A stretch of 64,000 nt of DNA, taken from NCBI RefSeq assembly GCF_008704425.1, contig NZ_CP023696.1:620001-684000 (forward strand). Direction: 5' to 3'. This DNA is from Streptomyces fradiae ATCC 10745 = DSM 40063 (GTDB lineage Bacteria > Actinomycetota > Actinomycetes > Streptomycetales > Streptomycetaceae). Each line of letters opens with the position of its first letter. Position 1 is the first letter of the stretch. This document shows, one piece after another, positions 8,676 through 16,974 of the stretch. A program made the translations under genes and the position numbers. A model generated the notes under the pieces. The model did not search any database and was not told where the DNA came from. It saw nothing but the letters and a program-made list of their open reading frames with translations.

Positions 8676-8778
8676 CGCCGGTCCCCTCCACAGGAGCCGC
8701 CCGGTCCCCCGGGCGGCTCCGCCACGCCCTGACCGCGCCCGCCCGGCCCTGACGGCCCTGGCCGCCCGAGCGCCCGGC

Positions 8779-8911
8779 CACCTGACCACCTGGCCGCCTG
8801 GCGCCTGACCGCCTGGCCGCCTGGCCGCCTGGCCGCCTGGCCGCCTGGCCGCCTGGCGCCTGACCGCCTGGCCGCCTGGCCGCCTGGCCGCCTGGCCGCC
8901 TGGCCGCCTGA
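8779..8911. repeat. Nested 8-bp / 55-bp tandem repeat between lanA and lanC
   Basis: About 17 copies of the octamer CCGCCTGG and close variants. Two of the units are seven bases long (CGCCTGA, 8802-8808 and 8857-8863), and each is followed by six octamers. So 8802-8856 and 8857-8911 form a tandem duplication of a 55-bp unit that differs only at the last base. The minus strand reads as a low-complexity Arg/Pro/Gly/Gln frame, which is taken as an artefact. Confidence 0.9.
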
Positions 8912-8992
8912 GTGTTGACCCCGGCGGCTCGCCGGTGGACGGACCCTGCGCCCGTGCCGCCCCGACCCACCCGCGTCCCCCCGCACCGGCGG

Positions 8993-9043
8993 CCCCAGCC
9001 GGGCAGGGCCCTCCGGGTCCCGTCGGGCCCTGCCCGGCTGGGG
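8993..9043 (+). terminator. Strong hairpin (terminator or attenuator) between lanA and lanC
   Basis: Perfect 19-base arms, CCCCAGCCGGGCAGGGCCC (8993-9011) and GGGCCCTGCCCGGCTGGGG (9025-9043), around a 13-base loop. There is no T tract. It lies about 105 bases before the lanC start, so it could stop most transcripts after lanA or protect their 3' ends. Confidence 0.75.
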
Positions 9044-9147
9044 CCCTGCCCGGTCGGCGCCGGCGGGAGCACCCCGCCCGCACCCCCGCGCACGACAGGA
9101 CCGACCCGCCCGGCCGCCGGGCACCCCGCGACCTTCCGAGGAGTACC

Positions 9148-10644
9148 GTGCAGCAGCCGCCCGAGTCCCCCGCCGGCCCCCCTCCCGCCCCGCCCGCGCC
9201 CCGTCCCGCGACCGCCGCGACCGCCTCCGCGTCCGGAAGCGCCGGCGCGCCGCACGGCCCGTACGCAGCCCCCTTCCCGGACGGCGAGGCGGACGTACGG
9301 GACCTCGCCGTCCGCTACCTGGCCGCCTGGACCGCGGCACCGGACCGGCTCGACGGCGGCCGCCCGCCCTCCGACCCCGGCGTGCCCGTCCTCGCCCGCA
9401 CCGTCGCGAGCCTCGCCGGGGACGCGCCGGAGGCGGCCCGGACGGCCGCCGACGCCGTCGCCGTCTGGGCGCGCCGCGCCGGCCGGGGCCCCGGCCACAC
9501 CGGCCTCCACGACGGCGGACTGTCCGGCACGCTCGTCGGGCTGCGCCTCGGGGCCGCCCTGCACCCGCGCCTCCGTCTCGTCGCCGACCGGCTCCGCGAC
9601 CGCCTCGCCGACGCCGCGGCGACGCGGGGCGGCCGGGAGGAGGGGGTGCGGCTGGCCGACTACGACCTGATCGTCGGCCCCGCGGGGGGCCTGCTCGCGC
9701 ACTGCGCCGGCGCCGCGCCCGAGCCGCGCCACCTCGCCCCGTACCGGGACCGCCTCGTCCTGCTCTGCGACAGCCGCGACCTGCGGCGGCTGCGCGCCGA
9801 CGGCTACGCGGGGCACCCGCACCTCTCCTGGCTCCAGGGCCGTGTCAACACCGGCATGGGCCACGGAGCCGCCGGGGTCGCCACCGCGCTGGCCGCGGCC
9901 GTACGGCACACGGGTCCGGCCGCCGCCGACGCGCTGCGGCGGGTCGCGGCGTGGCTGGAGGCGCAGGAGTACGAGGACGAGCGGGGGGTGCGCACCTGGC
10001 CGGGCGCCGGGCTCGACGGGCGGACGCCGCCGCGCACCGCGGTGCCCCGGCAGGCGTGGTGCTACGGGGCGCCCGGTGTGGCGTGGGCGCTGTGGGACGC
10101 GGCGGACGCGCTCGGCGACCGGGGGGCGGCGGACCGGGCGGCGGAGGTGTTCGCGCGGCTGGCCGACCGGTACGACGGGGGCTTCCACCTGTACGGCGAC
10201 GGCCCCGCCGACGTGCTGGGGCTGTGCCACGGGGCGGGCGGGGTGCTGGCGGTGGCCGACGCGTTCGCCCGCCACGCCGGGCACGGGGGCGCCGCGCGGC
10301 TGCGCGACCGGATGGCGGCGCTGCTGCGCGGGCGGCTGCCGGAGGCGGTGGCCCGCGCGGTCGAGGAGGGCGCCGCGGCCAGGCCCGGCCCCTCGGGCGC
10401 GAGCGCGCCCGGCGCGGCGGGCACGGTGGGCCCGTCCGGCGCGGCGGGCACGCCGGGGACGGGGGCCTCCGAGGAGCGCGCGCCGGGGGCGGGGGGCGTC
10501 TCGGCGGTGGGCGCGTCCGGGACCGCGGTGGGGGCCGGGTGGTCGTCGGAACTGCTGACCGGGGCGCCCGGCGCGCTGGCCGCGCTGCTCACGGCCGGGT
10601 ACGGCGCGTCGCGGACGTGGCTGCCCTGCCTGGGGCTGCGCTAG
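9148..10644 (+). CDS. LanC-type lanthionine cyclase
   Basis: A 498-residue zinc enzyme that should add Cys thiols of the dehydrated precursor onto dehydroalanine and dehydrobutyrine to close thioether rings. The zinc ligands of the family are visible as Cys305 (AWCYGAPG) and Cys360-His361 (GLCHGAGG). NTGMGHGAAG (His239) is the conserved first repeat of the alpha-toroid. The GTG at 9148 is preceded by CCGAGGAG. The first 40 residues are Pro/Ala-rich, and the C-terminal part carries a low-complexity Ala/Gly/Pro linker (about 405-460), so it is longer than typical LanC (about 400-430). It is downstream of lanA but separated from it by 472 bases holding the repeat and the hairpin. Its end overlaps the convergent gene at 10589. 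Confidence 0.9.
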   Translation: MQQPPESPAGPPPAPPAPRPATAATASASGSAGAPHGPYAAPFPDGEADVRDLAVRYLAAWTAAPDRLDGGRPPSDPGVPVLARTVASLAGDAPEAARTAADAVAVWARRAGRGPGHTGLHDGGLSGTLVGLRLGAALHPRLRLVADRLRDRLADAAATRGGREEGVRLADYDLIVGPAGGLLAHCAGAAPEPRHLAPYRDRLVLLCDSRDLRRLRADGYAGHPHLSWLQGRVNTGMGHGAAGVATALAAAVRHTGPAAADALRRVAAWLEAQEYEDERGVRTWPGAGLDGRTPPRTAVPRQAWCYGAPGVAWALWDAADALGDRGAADRAAEVFARLADRYDGGFHLYGDGPADVLGLCHGAGGVLAVADAFARHAGHGGAARLRDRMAALLRGRLPEAVARAVEEGAAARPGPSGASAPGAAGTVGPSGAAGTPGTGASEERAPGAGGVSAVGASGTAVGAGWSSELLTGAPGALAALLTAGYGASRTWLPCLGLR

Positions 10645-11272
10645 ACCGCTTCCCTCGGACCACCTCGCGGGGCTCACGCACCGGCGCGGGGAGCGCGGGG
10701 GCGGCACCAGCCGGCCGGTGGACGGGCCGGATGAGGGCAGCGGTTCCGGGCTGTCGGGCGCGTGGTCGGCGCAGGACCCGGTCAGGCTCCGCGGACGCGG
10801 CCGCGGCGAGCTCGGCGAAGCCCGTGTTGCCGAGGGCCACGTGCACGTGGACCGCGTACACCGCGGCGGGCGCCGCCCGGAACTCCCGGGGCTCGGGCGA
10901 CTCGACAAGCTCCCGGTGATGAACCGGGTCGAGGTGGTCCTCGTCCTCCCGGATCGTCGTCAGGGCCGGCAGCGCGTGGGCCGGCGACTCCATCGTGTGG
11001 CGGTCGGCGAGGAAGACGACGTCCAGGTACTCGTCACCGCCCACCGCGGCAAGGACCTCATCAACTGTCGCCTCCGACCAGGCAGGCGCATCGACCACCA
11101 GCACCCCCGCGGCAGGCCCGTCCGGCGACGGGCCCCACGGCCGTCGCAGTTCCCCGACGACCGCGTTCCACGGCTCGTCGTCGCCGAAGGCGGTCCTGAT
11201 GACGACAGCGTCGAGCAGATCCCGTCCGGCGGTCTCGGGCAGCGACCCTTCCAGGCCCTCCGGCACGGTCAT
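10589..11272 (-). CDS. DUF6924-like protein of unknown function
   Basis: The 227-residue product, from the ATG at 11272, resembles the actinobacterial DUF6924 group in having VIRTAFGDDEPWNAVV near the N-terminus, VVFLADRHTM in the middle and VHVALGNTGFAELA near the end of the domain. After about residue 165 the tail is Arg/Pro/Ala-rich and looks like read-through beyond a lost stop. This tail causes a 56-base tail-to-tail overlap with lanC. The frame extends upstream to 11374, but codons before 11272 lack family character. Function is unknown. It reads against the lanthipeptide genes and is probably not part of that operon. Confidence 0.6.
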   Translation of the reverse strand: MTVPEGLEGSLPETAGRDLLDAVVIRTAFGDDEPWNAVVGELRRPWGPSPDGPAAGVLVVDAPAWSEATVDEVLAAVGGDEYLDVVFLADRHTMESPAHALPALTTIREDEDHLDPVHHRELVESPEPREFRAAPAAVYAVHVHVALGNTGFAELAAAASAEPDRVLRRPRARQPGTAALIRPVHRPAGAAPALPAPVREPREVVRGKRSSAAPGRAATSATRRTRP

Positions 11273-11437
11273 GACCGGGATGCTGCCACGCCGCCCCGGC
11301 ACCACCGCCGCCGGGACGCCCCAGGGGAGCCTCCCGGACCGGGACCGCGCCGTCGCCGGGCCGGACGGGCTCACCCGTCTGCCACGGGGCGGGGCCGGCG
11401 GGCCGCGTCGCCGGGGCCCCGGGTGCAGACTGGGCCC

Positions 11438-14161
11438 ATGGGCGACCCCACTGCCCGCGCGGCACCGTCACGCCGGTTCCCGCCGGGTCCGCAGAGCGCC
11501 GCGCGGGCCCGGCGGTTCGTGCGGGCCGCCCTGGCGGAGGCCGTACCCGGCGCGGCGCCCGATCTGCTGGACACGGCGGAGCTCCTCACCGGGGAGCTGG
11601 TGACCAACGCCGTCCTCCACGCGCGCACCGAGGTGGTGGTGTCCGCCGCCCTCGCCGACGGCGGCCGGGCGCGGGTGGTGGTCGTGGACGGGCGGCCGGA
11701 TCGGGCCCTGGTGCCGCAGGGCCACCCCCCGTACGCGGGGGCGGGGCAGGGGCTGGTGCTCGTGGCCCGGCTGGCGTCCCGGCACGGTGTGGAGAGCGGC
11801 TCCGACACCAAGGCGGTGTGGTTCGAGCTGGGGCCCGGCGAGCCGTCCGGCCCCCGCGCGTGGGAGCCCCCGGCGCCGCCCGCGGGAGCGCGGGAGACCG
11901 TGGTGCTCGTCGACGTACCGGGGGCGCTGTACGCCGCGTCGCAGCAGCACCGGCACGTCGTCCTGCGGGAGCTGGGGCTCGCGGCGGCCGCCGGGAGCGG
12001 GCTGGTGCCGGCGGCGGAGCTCGTCACCGCCCACGACGCCGGCAACATGATCAGCGCGTGCGTCGCGGCCGCGCTGCGCGACGGCACGGCCGAGGGGGAG
12101 ATCCGTTCGCTGGCCCTGGCGGTGCCGCCGGACGCCGCCGGCGCGGTACGGACCCTCGCCCGTGTGCTCGACGCGGCGGAGGCGGCGGCGCGCGAGGAAC
12201 GGCTGCTCGCCCTCCCCGCGCTCCCCCGCGGCCGGGCCTTCCACCGCTGGCTGTTCGGCGAGATCACCGGCCAGCTCTCCGGCGCCCACCCCACCGCGTG
12301 GACGGTGGTGCCCCGCGAGCCGGGCGACGGCCCGGCGGAGCTGGCGCCGTGGGACCCCGGGCACGTGCGGACGAGCCGGGTCCCGACGGTCGCCGCCGAC
12401 GAGCAGAACCGGATCATCGCGGTCAACGGCCCCGCCGCCGACCTCCTGGGCTGGCGCGCCGACGACCTCGCCGGGCAGCGGCTGACCGCGATCATGCCGG
12501 AGCATCTGCGTGAGCGGCACCGCACGGCCTTCGCGTCCCTGCTGCTCAGCGGCACGCCGCGCATTCTCGGCCGGTCCGTGCCGCTCCCGGCGCTCCACCG
12601 CGACGGGCGTCTCGTGCCGGTACGGCTGTTCCTCCAGACCCAGGAGACCGCGGACGGGCGGACGGTGTTCGTCGCCCAGCTCTCCCCGCGCGCCTCCGCG
12701 CTCGGCCCCGCCCCGCCGCACACCGGGAGGCGCCCCGCGGGCCGGGAACCGGACGCCGCCCGGGAACCGGCCTCCGTACGCGATCCGGCCTCCGCCGGTG
12801 GACCGGCCCCCGCACGGGAGCCGGACGCGGCCCGCGGGGCGGGCGCCGGACCCGCGGCGCCGGCCGCCGACCGGGCCGGGGAGCAGCGCGGCGCGACGGT
12901 GCTGCCCGCGTTGGAGGGGCTGTCGCTCCTGGCCCGGACCGGGGCCGAGATCGGCAACGCCCCCGACCTGGACGACGGGCTCCGGCGGGTGGGCCGGCTC
13001 CTCACCGAGCGGCTCGCCGAGTGGTGCGCGGTGGACCTGTTCGCCGAGGACGCCGGGGTGGAGCGGGCGTGCGTGGTGCGCCGCGGCTCCGGGGAGCCGT
13101 GCGCGCAGGAGTTCCAGGGCCGGCTGCCACCGCCGACCGAGGCGGCGCGCGGGCCGCTCGCCCGGGCGCTCAGCGGCGCCGGGCCGCTGCTGCTCACCGG
13201 GCCCCCGCAGGCCGACCCGACGAGCCCGCTGGACGCGGACTACCGGGACCTGTTCGAGCGGATGGGCGCGGCCAGCGCCGTCGTCGCGCCCCTGCGCGCC
13301 CGGCGTGAGGTCATCGGCGCGCTGACGGTGGCGCGCGGGCGCCGGGAGCGGCCCTTCACGGAGGCGGACCTGCGGCTCGTCGACGACGTGTGCCGGGCCC
13401 TCGCCCTGGGCGTCGACAACGCGCGGCTGTACCAGGAGACCCGCAACATCGCCGAGCGCCTCCAGCGGTCGCTGCTCCCCGTCCTGCCGGAGGTCGCCCA
13501 CCTGGAGCTGGCGGCCCGCTACGCCGCCTCGTCGACCACCGCGCAGGTCGGCGGCGACTGGTACGACAGCTTCGTCCTGCCGAGCGGCGACACGGCGCTG
13601 GTCATCGGCGACGTGACCGGCCACAACCTGGACGCGGCGATCGCCATGAGCCAGCTCCGCAGCATGCTGCGGGGCATCGCGGTGGACCGCCAGGAGCCGC
13701 CGGAGGCGGTGCTGCGCCGCCTCGACACGGCCAACCACACCCTGTACCGGGAGGCCACGGCGACCTGCGTCTACGGCTTGCTGAAGGGGCCCGAGGAGGG
13801 GCCGTGGAAGCTGGTCCACTCCTCGGCCGGCCATCTGCCGCCGCTGCTCGTCACGGACGACGGCCGCACCCGGTTCCTGGAGGACGGCTCCGGGATCCTG
13901 CTCGGCCTCGACCCGGACATGCCCCGGCCGCGCGCGAGCGACGCGGTCCCGGCGAACGCGACGGTCCTGCTGTACACGGACGGGCTGATCGAGCGCCGCG
14001 ACGAGTCGCTGGACGACGCCATGGGACGGCTCGGCCGCTTCGTCACCGAGCTGGCGCGGGAACCGCTGAACGTGCTGTGCGACGAGCTGCTGATCGGGCT
14101 GGGCGCCGACAGCGACGACGACATCGCGCTCCTCGCGGTCCGGCCGGTACCGCCGTCCTGA
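11438..14161 (+). CDS. Multidomain SpoIIE-type PP2C phosphatase with kinase-like, PAS and GAF domains
   Basis: A 907-residue signalling protein. An HATPase_c domain like RsbW anti-sigma kinases comes first (residues about 15-135; N-box GELVTNAVLHA, then GQGLVLVARLA). A segment of unknown type follows (about 150-310), then a PAS domain (about 318-430; DEQNRIIAVNGPAADLLGW). An Arg/Ala/Pro/Glu repeat linker leads to a GAF domain (about 480-650) and a C-terminal SpoIIE phosphatase (about 670-905) with metal ligands in VGGDWYD and VIGDVTGH and a late DSDDDIALL. Such proteins act on anti-anti-sigma factors in partner-switch stress pathways. Having both kinase-like and phosphatase ends is notable. 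The ATG at 11438 is used; the open frame to 10718 is an artefact. Confidence 0.85.
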   Translation: MGDPTARAAPSRRFPPGPQSAARARRFVRAALAEAVPGAAPDLLDTAELLTGELVTNAVLHARTEVVVSAALADGGRARVVVVDGRPDRALVPQGHPPYAGAGQGLVLVARLASRHGVESGSDTKAVWFELGPGEPSGPRAWEPPAPPAGARETVVLVDVPGALYAASQQHRHVVLRELGLAAAAGSGLVPAAELVTAHDAGNMISACVAAALRDGTAEGEIRSLALAVPPDAAGAVRTLARVLDAAEAAAREERLLALPALPRGRAFHRWLFGEITGQLSGAHPTAWTVVPREPGDGPAELAPWDPGHVRTSRVPTVAADEQNRIIAVNGPAADLLGWRADDLAGQRLTAIMPEHLRERHRTAFASLLLSGTPRILGRSVPLPALHRDGRLVPVRLFLQTQETADGRTVFVAQLSPRASALGPAPPHTGRRPAGREPDAAREPASVRDPASAGGPAPAREPDAARGAGAGPAAPAADRAGEQRGATVLPALEGLSLLARTGAEIGNAPDLDDGLRRVGRLLTERLAEWCAVDLFAEDAGVERACVVRRGSGEPCAQEFQGRLPPPTEAARGPLARALSGAGPLLLTGPPQADPTSPLDADYRDLFERMGAASAVVAPLRARREVIGALTVARGRRERPFTEADLRLVDDVCRALALGVDNARLYQETRNIAERLQRSLLPVLPEVAHLELAARYAASSTTAQVGGDWYDSFVLPSGDTALVIGDVTGHNLDAAIAMSQLRSMLRGIAVDRQEPPEAVLRRLDTANHTLYREATATCVYGLLKGPEEGPWKLVHSSAGHLPPLLVTDDGRTRFLEDGSGILLGLDPDMPRPRASDAVPANATVLLYTDGLIERRDESLDDAMGRLGRFVTELAREPLNVLCDELLIGLGADSDDDIALLAVRPVPPS

Positions 14162-14247
14162 GCGCTCCGCGCGGGGCGCTCCCGGCCGACCGCCCCGCAC
14201 GGGCCCGGCCGGCCGCCCCGCACGGGACACGCGCACGGCGTCCCGTC

Positions 14248-15090
14248 TCACTCCCGCGGCCCCCGCCGCGCGACGCGCCGGAGGGTCCGCCGCGCCACCC
14301 TGGCGATGTGCCACCGCTCCTCGTACAGGACCCGTCCGACGAGCGCGCCGCCGAAGACCACGAATCCCACGCCGACCAGCCAGGACTGGATCACGAGGAC
14401 CGTGCCGACGGGCCCGTACGCCACCGCGTTCGACGCGATCAGCGGCGAGAACACCAGGTGGGAGAAGACCCACAGCCCGGCCAGGCCGGTCACCGTGGAC
14501 ACGGCGCCGGGCAGCAGCGCGGCCCACGGCACCCGGCCGCCGAGGAGCAGGCGCTGGGACCACCAGAAGAACAGCCAGGCGCTGACCAGGGCGGCCGCGG
14601 CCCGCCAGGCCAGGTCGCCCGCGCCGTCGGGGCGGGCGGCGACGTAGGACGAGAGCAGGAGGTACCCGACGAGGACGGCGAGCCACACGAGGTGGCGCCA
14701 CATCGTGTGCCACCGGGCGGGCGGCACCCCCCACACCTTCTCGTAGCCGGTCTGCACGACCCCGCCGAAGGTCACCCCGAAGGCGGCGAGCGCGGCGAGG
14801 CCGAACCCGGTCGTGGACTCCAGGGCCGAGGAGGGCGTCCCGAACAGCCGCTCCACCTCGTCCCGCGACGCCTCGGACACACCGAGGCCCTCCGCGAGCC
14901 ACTGCGCGAAGCCCTGTCCGCCCGCAGGGTCGGTGGCCGCGACCACGATGAGCAGCGGGACGAGCGTCAGCAGGCCGAGCGCGGCGAAGCCCATCGCCCG
15001 GTGCATCAGCTCCATGTCCTTGCCGCGCCGGTACCCGCGGCCCGCGGCCGAGCCGCGGAACGAGCCGTGCATCCGGTGGAACCACGCCAT
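14248..15090 (-). CDS. YihY/BrkB-family inner-membrane protein
   Basis: A 280-residue protein with about six hydrophobic segments, for example AMGFAALGLLTLVPLLIVV, FGLAALAAFGVTFGGVV, LVWLAVLVGYLLLSSYV, ALVSAWLFFWWSQ and YGPVGTVLVIQSWLVGVGFVVFGG. The early HRAMGFAALGLLTLVPLLIV and the LLPGAVSTVTGLAGLW stretch are typical of the YihY (once called RNase BN) family. The true cellular role of the family is not known. Its 3' end faces the phosphatase gene and the 86-base gap has no outstanding terminator. Confidence 0.85.
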   Translation of the reverse strand: MAWFHRMHGSFRGSAAGRGYRRGKDMELMHRAMGFAALGLLTLVPLLIVVAATDPAGGQGFAQWLAEGLGVSEASRDEVERLFGTPSSALESTTGFGLAALAAFGVTFGGVVQTGYEKVWGVPPARWHTMWRHLVWLAVLVGYLLLSSYVAARPDGAGDLAWRAAAALVSAWLFFWWSQRLLLGGRVPWAALLPGAVSTVTGLAGLWVFSHLVFSPLIASNAVAYGPVGTVLVIQSWLVGVGFVVFGGALVGRVLYEERWHIARVARRTLRRVARRGPRE

Positions 15091-15459
15091 ATGCCTTGCC
15101 TACCCCGGCGGCGCCGCGCCGTTCGGCGAAGGCGCCCACCAGCACCCGATCGCCCCCCCGAGGGCCCGAGGGCAAGGAGCCCGGTCCCCGGTGACCGGAC
15201 CGCCCTCCCGCGCGGCGACGTGTCCGCTCGGGGGCGGCGCGTCCGCTCGGGGGCGGCGGGGCCGGGGGCCGGTGGCCAGGCCGGTGCGCGAGCGGGACTG
15301 ATCCTCCGTCATACCGGTCGGCACCGGGTTCGTGCGCGTACGATCAGAGGTGATCACCGGTGGCGCGGCCCGCGGGCGTCACGCCGCGCCTGCGGGTGCC
15401 GTGCGGCCCGGCGGAGCGCCGCCGCCAGCGGCCGGACCGGCAGCGTAGGGAGCCAGCCC

Positions 15460-16233
15460 GTGTTCTATCTCCTGCTCAAGCACGTGCTCCTCGGGCCGCT
15501 GCTGCGGCTGCTCTTCCGGCCGAGGACGGAGGGGCTGGAGCATGTGCCCGAGACGGGCGCGGCCATCGTGGCGGGCAACCACCTGTCCTTCTCGGACCAC
15601 TTCCTGATGCCGGCCGTCCTGCGACGGCGCATCACCTTCCTGGCCAAGCAGGAGTACTTCACGGGTCCGGGGCTCAAAGGGCGGCTGACCGCCGCGTTCT
15701 TCCGCAGCGCCGGCCAGATCCCGGTGGACCGCTCCGGCAAGGAGGCCGGGCAGGCCGCGATCCGCGAGGGCCTGCGGGTGCTGGCGCGGGGCGAGCTGCT
15801 GGGCATCTACCCGGAGGGCACCCGCTCGCACGACGGGCGGCTCTACAAGGGCAAGGTGGGCGTCGCCGTGATGGCGCTGAAGGCGGGCGTGCCGGTGGTG
15901 CCGTGCGCGATGGTCGGCACGTTCGAGATCCAGCCGCCGGGCAAGGTCGTGCCGAGGATCAGACGGGTGACGATCCGGTTCGGCGAGCCGCTGGACTTCT
16001 CCCGGTTCGCCGGGATGGAGAACGAGAAGGCCGTGGTCCGCGCCGTGACGGACGAGATCATGTACCGCGTCCTCGCGCTCTCGGGGCAGGAGTACGTCGA
16101 CGAGTACGCAGCCACCGTGAAGGCGTCCGGCCCCGCCGCGTCCGCCGCGCCCGACGGGGCCGCCGCTCCGGAGGCGCCCGGCCGCGTCCGCGGGCTCCGG
16201 CGCGTCCTCGCCCGGCGGCGGCACCGGGACTGA
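15460..16233 (+). CDS. 1-acyl-sn-glycerol-3-phosphate acyltransferase (PlsC family)
   Basis: A 257-residue membrane-associated acyltransferase, probably transferring an acyl chain to lysophosphatidate in phospholipid synthesis. The catalytic HX4D motif is His41-Asp46 in GNHLSFSDH, the glycerol-phosphate site is GIYPEGTRSHDG, and VPVVPCAMVGT is a further family block. The GTG at 15460 follows GTAGGGAG. An N-terminal hydrophobic segment (FYLLLKHVLLGPLLRLLF) probably anchors the protein. The Ala/Pro/Arg-rich C-terminal tail after about residue 220 is not part of the fold. A palindromic terminator lies 90 bases downstream. Confidence 0.88.
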   Translation: MFYLLLKHVLLGPLLRLLFRPRTEGLEHVPETGAAIVAGNHLSFSDHFLMPAVLRRRITFLAKQEYFTGPGLKGRLTAAFFRSAGQIPVDRSGKEAGQAAIREGLRVLARGELLGIYPEGTRSHDGRLYKGKVGVAVMALKAGVPVVPCAMVGTFEIQPPGKVVPRIRRVTIRFGEPLDFSRFAGMENEKAVVRAVTDEIMYRVLALSGQEYVDEYAATVKASGPAASAAPDGAAAPEAPGRVRGLRRVLARRRHRD

Positions 16234-16322
16234 TCCGGCGCGCGGTCCGCCGCCAGCCCCCGGGCCGGGGCTCGGGCCGCGCCTCCGATCCGCCGGGCCA
16301 CGGCCGCGCCACCAGCCCACCC

Positions 16323-16348
16323 GGTCGGTGGCCGGCCGGCCACCGACC
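16323..16348 (+). terminator. Perfect 26-bp palindrome after plsC
   Basis: GGTCGGTGGCCGG (16323-16335) is followed immediately by its exact reverse complement (16336-16348), 90 bases past the plsC stop. The rest of the 16234-16642 gap shows only short direct repeats (GGTCCGGAGA near 16478 and 16491) and no convincing gene. Confidence 0.65.
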
Positions 16349-16642
16349 CGCCCGGCGGCGGACCGCCTCCCTGCCGGTCCGCCGCGTCCAGCCGCCCGTC
16401 CGCGCCCGACGGGGCCCGCGCGGCCCGTCCACCGCCGTCCGAGGTGGAGCGCCGCCCGGAGACCGGAGGGCCGTAGGTCCGGAGAACCGACGGTCCGGAG
16501 AGCCGGCGCCCCGCCGAGCCGCAGGGGCGCGAGACGTACCGGCCCGTCCCCTCGCCGGCCGACCTCCGCCCGGACGCCGGAGCGCCCGGTCCCGTCCCGG
16601 TGGGAGCGCACGGCGTCCGCGGGTGCGCGGTCGCCGCGCCGG

Positions 16643-16918
16643 TCAGCCGCCGGGCGGACGGTGCTCGGCCGCGATCCCGAAGCGGCGGTGTTCGCGGGGA
16701 GCGGACGGCGCGTCGCCGAGGTCGGAGACGGAGCCGATCGCCCGCTCGTCCGCCACCCCCGGCGCCGACTCGAGTCGCTCCAGGTCAGCGGCGGAGACGA
16801 GCGCCACCAGCGGCTTGCCGTGGCGGGTCACCACGACCCGCTCGCCGCCGTAGACGACGCGGTTGATCAGATCGGCGAGCTCCGCCCGGGCTTGCGTCAC
16901 CGGAATCTCGTAGGCCAT
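16643..16918 (-). CDS. Phd/YefM-family antitoxin, apparently without a toxin
   Basis: A 91-residue protein. Residues 1-55 match the Phd/YefM DNA-binding and dimerisation fold ([20 protein letters not shown], then [26 protein letters not shown]). In type II toxin-antitoxin modules this protein represses its own promoter and neutralises a Doc or YoeB toxin. No toxin frame follows it: 16234-16642 has no credible gene. The start is 56 bases from the divergent clpP-like gene, so its operator could also affect that gene. Confidence 0.85.
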   Translation of the reverse strand: MAYEIPVTQARAELADLINRVVYGGERVVVTRHGKPLVALVSAADLERLESAPGVADERAIGSVSDLGDAPSAPREHRRFGIAAEHRPPGG

Positions 16919-16936
16919 GCTCCCATTCTAACCTTC

Positions 16937-16951
16937 TGTACGTCCTGTACA
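16937..16951. promoter_or_regulatory. Candidate Phd operator in the divergent antitoxin-clpP promoter
   Basis: TGTACGTCCTGTACA contains two GTAC half-sites nine bases apart in an A/T-rich 56-base divergent gap. Phd-family proteins bind such short dyads. Assignment is by position only. Confidence 0.35.
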
Positions 16952-16974
16952 TTTTTTACGGATGGAGGCATCCC

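Noticed and set aside
8662..8911. Minus-strand repeat protein reading GGQAARRPG units
   Set aside because: It is simply the octamer DNA repeat translated; no start site or family supports it.
8779..8911. CRISPR array
   Set aside because: Units are 7-8 bp without unique spacers, so this is a simple tandem repeat.
10589..11272. Lanthipeptide immunity gene
   Set aside because: It is convergent to lanC, soluble and matches a DUF6924-like pattern. No LanI-like lipoprotein signal is seen.
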